Source: Rodentolepis nana (Eukaryota > Platyhelminthes > Cestoda > Cyclophyllidea > Hymenolepididae). From it: a stretch of DNA of 16,302 bases. Below the pieces are notes generated by a model. The model did no database searches and was not told the origin of the DNA. It worked only from the letters and a program-made list of their open reading frames with translations. Each line of letters opens with the position of its first letter. Position 1 is the first letter of the stretch. Location: the NCBI GenBank assembly GCA_900617975.1, contig UZAE01000969.1:1-16302 (forward strand), in the 5' to 3' direction. A program made the position numbers and the translations under genes. Below are positions 1 through 9,700 of the stretch, piece after piece.

Positions 1-2177
1 CTAAAGGGCTAATGATAACTATTAAAACGCCTACCATTTGATAAAAATGAATTAATCTTCAGGAAATTCAAACGAATCCTATATAGTGCTTTTGAACTAT
101 AAACTGGAGTACTGTTCTACGGGCACTTTGATCAACAAGAACTTCTAGATTTAAATCTTTTGAATCTTATGAAAATTACTGGTAGCTAAAAATCTACATC
201 CCAGAGTGTCATCGTTAATGCTGATGGTGCATCAATGCAAGCCTGTTCAAAATATTAATGAGGTAACCAAAACACTTTTTTGTCCTTTGGCGTTTCAACA
301 TTCAGATTACGTGGTTTGTCGACTGGATTACTGAGTGAATCCCTGTCAACCGTACTCAACGAAAGTTCATTAACCGGTTAATTAGAATGATTGGTCTTAA
401 CGCACAATGAGAATTTACTTAATTTGGGCAGAATAGAATCCATAATGTTTTGTTTGACATTTCAAAATTACGCAATCAAATGAATATAAGAATACTATAA
501 GAATGAATTACCTTTACCAGTAAAATCAGATATTTGCACTCAGAAACCGAAAATTAGTAAACCTTTTCCGAAGCTTAGTTAGAGAGGTATTAACGAGACT
601 TGATTGGGGTTGAGGATGCTCTCTTACCACTTTTACTTAAAACTCACCTCTCCCCCCCCCCCCCCCCCCTCCCCTCCTTCATACTGTCACCCAAACCAAA
701 CTAGTGCCACGTCAATTTTACATCCCCATTGCCATGCTAAGCATATGAAAAGCCACTCTGATTGTACTTTTTGATAGACCTTGCAAGATATGTGGTCCTT
801 GCTCTTCGTTTAAATTTTCATAATTTGAAATCAATAACGTTCATTTCTTAATTATTTCAAGCCATTTATTGTAACACATATAAATATTTATTTTAACTCC
901 TTTAACAGATATGCATGCCCTTGAAAATCATGCTCAATTTGGGAAATTAACTTCCTAGTATTCAATGGTTGAAAAATTTAATATTGTTTATTGAATTTCT
1001 TTTAAATATGGTTTCAATACCAGCTGTCTGACCAGTGAAATAAACCATTCCAATCGTTTATTTAGTTCTATTGGTGAATCAATAACTTAAAAACCTCCAA
1101 ATATTGATCACCAAACTAAATCCGGTTTAATAAAGCTTCTTCGAATTCGGTATTTCAAATCTGCATTCATTTAATATTACAGTCTTATTTCACCTGATGA
1201 TTTTTTAAATAGTCTTATTTGAAAGTATTAGTAAATTGCATTGTGTTTATGTACTTATATATATTTTTTTCTCTAGTTAATTTATTTTTTAGATTGTTCA
1301 TATTAAATCTTTATCACTGGACTCAGTCATAAACGTCTACTTATCTCCTAAACCTTAAGCCTCCGTATTAAAGGAAGCGACGGATTTCCTGCTATATTTC
1401 CATAAACAGCGTATATGTGATCAATAACATGATCCAAATGGCCTTTCAAGCACTTTCATATATTAAAACCATAATGCGAAAATAGATTCTCGTGAAACTA
1501 TAACAAAAAACTAGCATGGGGCAACTACCATTGTTGATTGAAAGTATACAAATAGTGCAGATGGGAGATATATTCCCACATTAGGCTACATAAAAATAAA
1601 AAACTTAGACAAGATCTTCTTTCATAGAAATAATGGTTTCCTAGGGCTGGCAGCATATAATGACTTCTTCGACAGTAATATATATGCATAAAGATGGGAT
1701 AGATAACGATAAATTGATAAATTTGTCTTTCTGAGTAGATCCAGTATGTATAGTGAGGAATTCGACGAAAAATACATATCTCTAATTTATCAATGGGAGT
1801 GAAAGCTTTTTCTGTTTAAATTATACTCATATCTGTTCTGTTTAAGTTTTGGTTTGAGGAGTCTCAAATTCAATAGCGCTTAGCATTAAGTCAATGTCAC
1901 TCGATATTCAGTTGAAATATTTTGTTAAAAATAAAATGAAAATCTCGATGACCTACCGAAAAATTATTGTTTGGCCGTATAAGGTTAAAAATTGCAACTT
2001 AAAAATGCACTATTGATTAGTAAAAGGAATTTATTTGTTATGTTCAGCATTTAATTTAACTGGAGTAAACGAATTTCATAATTTATTGAAGAATAAAATA
2101 CTTCTCAAAGTCATTGGCATTTTTTGTTTTATGGAGTACACATCTATACACGTAATTAGTATTTTCGGGCGTTGAAT
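1..2177. other. AT-rich intergenic region, no gene recognised
   Basis: All six frames are broken by frequent stops and nothing reads as a conserved protein. The stretch is dominated by A and T runs. The only standout element is the 18-base C run near position 660. The last part must carry the promoter and 5' UTR of the downstream glucosyltransferase gene, but I see no convincing TATA box or other core element. An exon of an unrelated gene could hide here if it is short and poorly conserved. Confidence 0.6.
652..669 (+). repeat. C18 mononucleotide run
   Basis: Eighteen consecutive C residues sit in a C/T-rich patch that runs on as CCCTCCCC-type sequence to about 680. The reverse strand is therefore an uninterrupted G tract. 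It lies in intergenic DNA. Its length is likely to vary between individuals and to be error-prone in sequencing. Confidence 0.95.
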
Positions 2178-3460
2178 ATGGGCTTGGAGCTATGGTTGCT
2201 CCTCCTTGTATCCTTTGCCACGGTTGCTGTAATGATTGCGTTTTTTGTAAGCCTTTAACTTTACTCAAAATTTCAGGCTTTAATATTCCTCTATCTTTCT
2301 ACTAATCCCTATCCAGATATTGAGAGAGAACTTTCAGAAAAATTATTTTATGATCCAAAAACTGCAGAATACTTGAAATTCCCATATGGTCTTAGTCAAA
2401 GACCTGAAGTTGAGCTGTCTGTAATAATACCTGCCTACAATGAATCACAAAGGCGTATGTTCTTAATTATTTTAATCACTTTATAGTTCCAAAAATGTTG
2501 GATGAAGCTCTTGCTTACTTAACTTCACGTGTAATGTCTCAATCGAAATTTACTTATGAAGTTATCATTGTCGATGATGGAAGTATTGATGATACTTACC
2601 AGGTGGGCGTTATTTTTCCATCTGACTTTGCATCAAGGTTGCTCTTTCGTATTCAGAAAAGAATACTTCTAACGTTGTCCGTGTTTTAAAACTCACGCGT
2701 AATCGAGGAAAGGGGGCTGCTGTTCGGTTTGTAAGTTTTTTTTTAAGTCATCAATATTCGAGCTTTTTTTCTTAAACAGAATTTTATTTTAGGGCATGCT
2801 CTCAGCCCGAGGGAAATTTTTATTATTTGCCGATGCGGACGGTGCAACTCGTTTTCGTGATATTGAATCATTAGAGAAACAAATGGCTCGTATGATTTCA
2901 TCAAAATGGGTAAGTTGTAAAACGGTAACCTCACACCTGGTATTTACATTTTTTCTATAAGTATCCTTCCTTTAGGATGGAGGAATGGCAGTGATATGCG
3001 GTTCTCGAGCACATCTCCAGAAAGAGGCGACAGCGAAGCGAAATCCCCTTCGTAATCTTCTGATGCATGGCTTCCATTTCGCTGTTTGGCTCTTATGTGT
3101 TCGTGGAGTTAAGGACACTCAGTGTGGATTCAAACTATTTAGTCGTCGAGCCGCTCGTTTACTTTTTAGAAATCAGCACGTTGAAAGATGGGCGTTTGAT
3201 GTAGATCTTCTCTATCTTGCTCAACATCTTTCCGTGGAAATTTGTGAGGTTCCCGTCAATTGGCAGGAAATCGAGGGTAAGAGTCTAACTTCTAGGGTCT
3301 TATTTGTATCGTATATATTTGTTCATTTTCTATCCCTTTAATAGGCTCAAAGATTGTTCCAATTTTCTCCTGGCTCCAGATGGCTAAGGACCTAATACTT
3401 ATTCGGCTGCGCTACGCCCTCGGAGCCTGGAAAATCGAACAGTCGCATCATCTTGAATGA
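2178..3460 (+). CDS. ALG5: dolichyl-phosphate beta-glucosyltransferase (ALG5), complete, seven exons
   Basis: ALG5 is an ER-membrane GT2-family enzyme that transfers glucose from UDP-glucose to dolichyl phosphate, giving the donor for the last steps of N-glycan precursor assembly. Exons are 2178-2246, 2277-2454, 2487-2602, 2638-2730, 2793-2909, 2976-3276 and 3345-3460. All introns are GT-AG, phases agree throughout, and the product is 329 residues (human about 324). A hydrophobic anchor spans residues 5-30. The GT-A core follows: VIIPAYNES (72-80), VDDGS (111-115), RNRGKG (142-147) and the metal-binding DxD as ADADGA (165-170). The family signatures DTQCGFK (238-244), HVERWAFDVDLLY (259-271) and VNWQEIEGSK (285-294) are intact. 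The start is the first ATG after an in-frame TAG 21 bases upstream. The 35-base third intron has a weak donor, GTGGGC, but retaining it shifts the frame into a stop. Identity is secure; individual splice sites are inferred from phase and family alignment. Confidence 0.95.
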
Positions 3461-4501
3461 ATAATTTACTTCCTATTCTATTTTACTTTGTCTATGTGTC
3501 TGTGCAACTTTATACCTAACCAAGTACCTTAATTTGCCTCAATTCGAATGTATGTTGTCTTTTGTCAACATGTTCTTATTATTCCATTTCTCCTGAGAAA
3601 ATTGATATGTATCCTATTCTCCTGTTTGTGGACCTGCATCTGGTATCCAACTCTCCAAACCGTTTATGGAAGTTCACAATATTTGCTGGCCTTGTCTCCA
3701 TATTTGTTGGTGCAATTTAAAATCATCAATTGAAGCTTCTTAGGCATACACGCCTCTCACATTCCACTCAAGCTCCTTTTTATAGTAGAGATCACGAGTG
3801 TCCACACAAAACTTACGGCTAGAATGAAGGAGTAGTATAAGTATCCTGTAATTCATTACCTCTACTTGTCTATTTTGAATTAGGATGCCTATATTCAGAG
3901 CTTCTGAACGAAGTCCAAAATTGTATTTGTTGACGAGCGACTGGACCTTACCAATGGCCTACAGATTTTCTCCTTCAAGATCTGAGAAACTCAGTATCTT
4001 AGAGATCCTGCGCTATCAGCACCGGTGTATGCAAATTGTGAGCTTATTTCTTTTGCACGACGTGAATTTTTCAATGAGCTGCGAGATTCGGAAATTCCCA
4101 AGCTAGTCTAGCTTCTGTGATATTAGATAGCGTGGTTGGCTCCACCGCACGATGACATATTCTCGAATTTGCAGGTCTGTTTTCCAATAGAAATCTCTAT
4201 AGAAACAAGCACTGAATAAGCCAATTTTATTTTTCTCTAAGCCGATGAACTATTACGATGAGCATGAATATCCATAACAAGGTAAATAATTAACCTGCCA
4301 TTAATTTCAGGTTCATTTGAATTCGCAGACTAATCAGGGAAAATTCACGTAATGGTGGTGGCCTACCATGACCGATTAAGTCAAATAAGCTGAAAAATTT
4401 AAAAGCAAATGAAGCAAAAACGTTAGTAAAAGATAATTCTATTAAAGGAAGTAAGTCATCCTGTTCCTAAAAAGCATACAAGTAATTTCCATAAAGTATG
4501 T
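3461..4501. other. gap between convergent ALG5 and EMRE genes
   Basis: This interval should contain the 3' UTRs of ALG5 (+) and EMRE (-). A TTTATT at about 4228, AATAAA on the minus strand, could serve as the EMRE polyadenylation signal roughly 270 bases past its stop. I found no clean AATAAA close behind the ALG5 stop. Between 3518 and 3830 several frames are open for 30-60 codons, including a hydrophobic stretch ending FAGLVSIFVGAI at about 3717, but none has a recognisable identity. The coding-like block at 3884-4111 is listed separately. Confidence 0.5.
3884..4111 (+). pseudogene. unassigned coding-like block with two in-frame TGA codons
   Basis: A single frame runs 76 codons from a possible acceptor (TTGAATTAG, ending at 3883) to a TAG at 4109-4111. 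It is interrupted only by TGA at 3905-3907 and 3983-3985. The segments between stops look protein-like: KIVFVDERLDLTNGLQIF after the first TGA, and DPALSAPVYANCELISF followed by ARREFFNELRDSEIPKLV at the end. I do not recognise the protein. No GT-AG intron placement removes both TGAs while keeping the middle segment. It may be a decayed gene, or the terminal exon alone (from the acceptor CTCAG ending at 3994) may be real. Chance openness cannot be excluded. Confidence 0.25.
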
Positions 4502-4759
4502 TCAGTCTTCTTCTGGAACAAATATTTCGTTGTCCTCGAGAAATTTGGCACCCTGTTTACTTATGTAAGCTCCGCCAAAAAGAAATGGTGCAATAGTTAA
4601 AATAACTTTTAAGAATCCAAATCTGGTAATGTGGGGTGCGCCAGCTATAGCTCCGGTTGTTTTATATACACTCTCACCACATTGATAGTAATGATTGTGG
4701 TTTATGCGGGATCTGGAGAAAAAGTGAAACGCGGAAAGACCCCTTTGGTACATCCTCAT
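4502..4759 (-). CDS. SMDT1: essential MCU regulator EMRE, mitochondrial (SMDT1), complete
   Basis: EMRE is a small inner-mitochondrial-membrane protein that binds the calcium uniporter pore MCU and couples it to the gatekeeper MICU1; it is found in animals. The single-exon 85-residue product (human 107) has an arginine-bearing N-terminus with no acidic residue before E29, as expected of a mitochondrial targeting sequence. The conserved core follows: GAI at 36-38, FGFLKV at 47-52, one membrane helix about 48-66 with the family APF proline (P58), the GxxxS packing motif GAYIS (63-67), then SK and EIFVPEED ending the protein. The N-terminal ATG is the first in frame after an upstream TAG; a second Met at codon 3 is an alternative start. 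Unusual points are the short acidic tail (three acidic residues after VP) and GAP where vertebrates have PKP. It is convergent with ALG5 and divergent from Par-3. Confidence 0.9.
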   Translation of the reverse strand: MRMYQRGLSAFHFFSRSRINHNHYYQCGESVYKTTGAIAGAPHITRFGFLKVILTIAPFLFGGAYISKQGAKFLEDNEIFVPEED

Positions 4760-6795
4760 AGGAGGCCTGAATGGAACGAATAGCTGGGCGAGACCTACAA
4801 CTATTTTCTCTATTTCATTTAGCTAAACAATCGACCATAAAATCTAATTGATAGCCCGTTTTAATACCTAAATATAATATTTTCTATATTTTCAAGTATA
4901 AAAATGATGGTGCTTGATGCACATTTATATGCCCATTTTAAAATTTTTGCTTTTTAGAAGAAAAGCCATATCAGTATCATTCCCGTTTTCTCAGACTTTC
5001 AAAAGTTATCATCGTCAAAATACATCCTTACTTGATTGACATTCTAGCTGTTCCATCGTCCTTCATTGGTGACCCACCTAAAAGATTAATGACTTAAATA
5101 CTGCATACACAAATGCATAGATTTATTCCAACTTATAAACATATCCAAAAATTGCTAAAAAATTTGGTTCATTATTAGAACTATATTCAGATATACTGGT
5201 AAACGTTTTTACTACTAGACTTTAAAATGCTGAGTTGTTTCATTCGGCTTGATATTGTAATGTGTTTTGGAAATATGTCTGAAGCGTGCTCCTATTTCAC
5301 AATTAAAATATTAATTAAACTAAATTAAAAATATGCTGTGAGTTGTTCAAAAGGTTGATATCATGAATCCGTTTAGGAACACTAAAGTAGTTTAAAGCTA
5401 TATTGGCCCATTAAACCCTAGCCCTGCCTATAATAGTACAAGCATTTTGATAACATTATAAGTCGTCAACATTTTGGAGTTGCAACTTACTGGTGTCTGG
5501 AAACACGACGGAAGCAAGCTTTAATTCAATTAACGGTTCTCTATTGAGGAAATATGTTTAGTTGTTAGAAATTGTAAATCGATAAATGTGTTATCTACAA
5601 GTTCACAAAATTGGCAGCCAACAGTTTTTCTATTTTGGATTTAAATGTCCAAGATTTTCGAAAATAGATAGTTCAGAATAAGAGTGATGAACTCGAACTC
5701 ATGTAAAATATTTCATTTACATGCAAACGGTCTATAATTATTGAGGATATGAAATGTGCAGGGAAAACTCAAGACCAAAGGTACACGTTTTTTCAGCAAA
5801 ATCAAACAAAGCTTGTAAATTAAATATAAACGGAAATAAATTCGCTGCTGAAGCGAACTCAGTCGCCTCAAAGGTCTGTCGTGACTATTTTTGTCCAAAT
5901 TTACACATTAAAGACAAATTTATCTGTAACAGAACAAAAGTGCGTAGACGAAAAATTTAAATGCATACCAATTTTTTGCTTGTAAGTAGAGTTTTACATT
6001 TTAATCTAATAGAAAAATGAAGATGCAACGGATTTCCGCTTAAATATTTAATCCACGGAACACACGTATATAATATGTAACTGTCTTTAATTAACACTTA
6101 ATCCGTACAAGAATAGATGGAAATATGTTCTGAAACTGAAATTAGGCGAATCTCCAGTAAGCTGTTGTAGTATTTGTAAAAGTTTTAAAATACCTTCTAT
6201 TCACATGGATAATTTTTTTGCATTGATCAAAAATATTTTGCTTAACATTTATTGATACATTAAATTTTATTTTCAGTCATCATTAAAATGACATTTATGA
6301 ATATAAGTTTGATTGCAAAATAATTAAATCTGTTCATGATACCTCTTAACAAAGAAACGTAACCTTATTAATCTAAAAATCAATAAACTAGACGTCTTAT
6401 TTATGTTGTACAACGAATCTATAAAATTAATCAGATTGTATTTAGTTGAAGGTATACAATTTTTAGGCGTGATGAAAAACCTTGAAAAATTACTTTCAAC
6501 GCCCCGCATTTTCCAAACGGCTACACTGACCCTAGGCAAGGTTTAGTGTGTATGGATTTTCATTCCCATTGGCAGATATTTGGAACTTTAATCTTCGTGT
6601 ATAGTAAGACACTTTTATTGCATTAAAAATTTATCAATTTATTGCATTTTTCTTGAGTTATATTGATCATTAACAGTTATTATTAAAATATCTATAAAAT
6701 AAATAGGGATTATGAAACATCGAATTCATGACTAACTAAACCAATTGGCTGGATTAATGAAGTTTGCCTTTATGATTTTCCGTTCGTAGTATATC
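4760..6795. other. AT-rich interval between EMRE and Par-3 exons
   Basis: I see no conserved coding sequence on either strand. Open frames near 5713-5960 and 6324-6539 have no recognisable motif and atypical composition. The end of the interval (GATTTTCCGTTCGTAG, ending at 6789) reads as a good splice acceptor, and its final TAG is in frame with the Par-3 exon. Part of this interval may therefore be a Par-3 5' intron rather than a promoter. I looked specifically for a Par-3 CR1 domain on the plus strand and did not find it. The EMRE promoter should lie just above 4760. Confidence 0.5.
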
Positions 6796-9700
6796 ATGGA
6801 ACGCATAATCGAAAATATATCGGTGCCTCAAAATTCAATCATGCGTCCTCGTGATTTACGTTCGTCCAAAAAGAAAAGCGGATCCTCATTCTCCCGAGTT
6901 TCTGCTGCCAGAGCCTCATTGGGAGCCACAAGTTACACTTGGATGGAGGCAGCCGATCGATTAGAATCAGAGACAGCGGAATCTTCAACAACTTGGCCCA
7001 GAAGAAAAAAGGTCACCCTAATTTCCACTGATGACCTTAACTTTGAATATGATGAAAGTCTACTCAAAAGAGCTACGCTAGTTCCTTGTAAAGGGCCTTT
7101 TAATCTCAAACAGTCAAGTTTCTTATTTCAAGGTGTTTTTGATGGAGTAATAAAGTAAGCGGAAAAAGCCTAAAACTATCTTTTATTGGAATGATTCGTT
7201 CGTATAATATTTTATATAATTTAAGAAGGTATTGGGGCCTTCGGATAACTTCCTCTGACCCTTCTGCAAAAAATCAAATTCCACTTAGAAACGATGAAGT
7301 GATTGTGAGAGTTAATGACCATAATTTTATGAGCAAATCAAAGAATGAGTAAGTGATTTTCTTCAAAAGATAATATTTTATTAATATCGATGATTTGCAC
7401 GGCTCCTTTTAGACTTCTAGTGATTCTAATTGAAGCGCTTTCCAAACCTCAAGTTAGCGTTATTTCAGCTCTAAGACAACAAGATTTCACTTTTCCATTC
7501 CCAAGCCCCAGTCCCATTTCTAGTAAGTGAAGAAGAGAATCTTGATCCTCTTCCTTTATGAAACGAGAATAACGGTACTTTATTTTAGCTGGTGAAAACT
7601 CAGCTCAACCTTCCAGTAGGTCGACAACGTCCCCAGTTTCTTATATAAAGGTAACTTTATAAACAAGCTCAAATAACTTAAATATGATTTTGTTGTAGCA
7701 ATATTTATGTCAACATTTAATTGGTTATATTTCTATCTTTTGTAAAATCAATGTAGATTAACCACTATTGCCAAATTTTTAGTTTCAAATGGAACATCCA
7801 CGTAATAGTTCTTTCGTTTTATCCATCGTTTATATTTATTCTGATCCGGTTTGTATACTAGTGTTTACGGGCAAGAAGTTTTATAAAATTTCTTTTGAAT
7901 AGATCGTACATTTCTAATGTGAAACTCTCTTTAAGAAGCCACGTAGAACTTTGTAATTTCTATTAATTTACAACATTTCTTTTAGAATCTGAATGCATTC
8001 AACACCCGTTTAATTGGCCAACGTGTCACTGTTGACCTTCACAAATTAGCTGACGGTGGCTTCGGAATATCTTTTGCCACGCGAGATACTTGTGTGAATT
8101 CAGATGGCATAGAACCAATTTTTGTCGAACGAATTATGCCCAATGGAGCTGCGATTCACGACGGTCGAGTCCAGGTGAAATATCCTGTTTTGAATTGTGC
8201 ACACTCGTTGCAATTTAATCTTACTCCATCCCATTATTCATCCATTTCAGTTTGGTGATCGATTGCTGTCTGTAAACGGAACCCAAATAACTACATTCAA
8301 AGATGCAATGAATGCACTTCGGTCAATTCCTGTTGGAGAGAAAGCGACCTTGGTATTCTCCCGACAGGAAGCCGTCGTTACGACAACACCCACCTCAACA
8401 GCAAGTCCAGTAGATTTTCCCGCAGATCCTTCCTCTAGAAAGGCCTTCAATTCCACGCCTGATTTTGCATTCGAAACTGTGAGTCTTAATTAATTTACTA
8501 CTTCATAAATGGGTTCGTTTTAAGCAAAATATATTGTATGTTTGAAAAGCCTGTTTTATTGTATTTATTTTCAATGCTGTCCGTATTTTTAAGTTTACAC
8601 TACTATTGCCTATTTCTAGCCACTATGCCAGAAGATGGTAATCAAAATCCCTGTACCTCATCCAAATTCTGGGTCATCAAGTCTTGGAATTCGATTTGAA
8701 GCATGGACTGAACCGAGGATAATTCATGCATACTCGGAGTACAATGGGTCAGATGTAGATGACAATTCAATGGTTGGAGATACAGATAACCTGGAGGAGA
8801 ATCTCTCTGGTGTCTTTGTCAAGCTGATTGTGTCTGACGGTCCAGCTAGTAAAAGCAATCTTCGACCTGGGGATCAACTTATTGCTGTAAATGGACACAG
8901 CGTTATTGGAGCCTCGCTTGTGGTGAGATTTCAGATATTTAATACACTGTTAACTATTACACAACTGTTTTTAAAATCTCTTGACTATTTTACATACAGC
9001 TCACCGCAGTTCCTTAATAGCGTTTTCATCGCTCAACAAAACTCTGAGGCGCCCTTATATTAATTCCTCGAAATAATTGCTGTAAACCATCTCATAAGTA
9101 GCATATACATCAACGATGGAGCCGAATCGATTGCTTTCTGAACCCTTGGTACCTATTGAACTATTGGATCCAACGGATTCACGAGTTGTGGTTCATCTTT
9201 TTCAACCCTAACTACTATATCACTTTGAACTACAGCCACCCAAATTCCATTACTTTCCGCTCATTATTGACAATGAAATAGGTTTATTTCTAGTCATCTC
9301 CTACCTTTTGGTAATCAAAGGATCTATAATATGATTGGATCGCATTTAAATATTTCATGATTCTTAAAGGTCTAACGTATTTTGAATCTCATTTTCTTGA
9401 ACAGGAGATCTCCACTCAACTCAAATCTTCCCTTCAAAAGGCCCAAGTTAAAATGGCGCGTCGGGAAAAACAAGTCTTCCTCAAGCTCACAGTCTCCCGA
9501 TTCTTCCAGCGATACGAAAACTGTGACTCAGCTTCTAAAGCCAAGTCCATTCTTCGATCAACAGCCGACACTTCTTCTGACAAAATGTCAAATCAACAAA
9601 AGTAAGTAATATTTTAGTTTAAGTTCACCTTTAATTTTTGAATAACAATGCAAAATTCCCATAAATTTAGCCTTGACTCGGATCGGAAGGTAAAAGTTAA

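Noticed and set aside
1193..1221. CTGATGA followed by GAAA, as in a hammerhead ribozyme
   Set aside because: The bases between cannot form the required stem II, and no flanking stems are visible.
5713..5960. Overlapping open frames on both strands between EMRE and Par-3
   Set aside because: Short, no motifs, and open on both strands at once, as expected for AT-rich DNA with a local run of non-stop codons.
6324..6539. A 71-codon minus-strand frame upstream of Par-3
   Set aside because: No recognisable family; composition is that of translated AT-rich noncoding sequence.
6693..6700. TATAAAAT about 96 bases before ATG 6796 as a Par-3 promoter
   Set aside because: Such words are common in this AT-rich sequence, and a good splice acceptor at 6789 suggests the exon may not be the first.
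9000..9063. A possible PDZ3 helix exon reading IAFSSLNKTLRR just downstream of 8922
   Set aside because: It looks like a PDZ alpha-B helix, but no GT donor gives the required phase and it ends in a stop before the last strand. The exon at 9405 fits in phase and supplies both the helix and the strand.
9102..9281. A 59-codon open stretch in the PDZ3 intron after an AG at 9101
   Set aside because: It is phase-compatible, but its aromatic- and Asn-rich composition matches no Par-3 segment, and skipping it preserves a good PDZ3.
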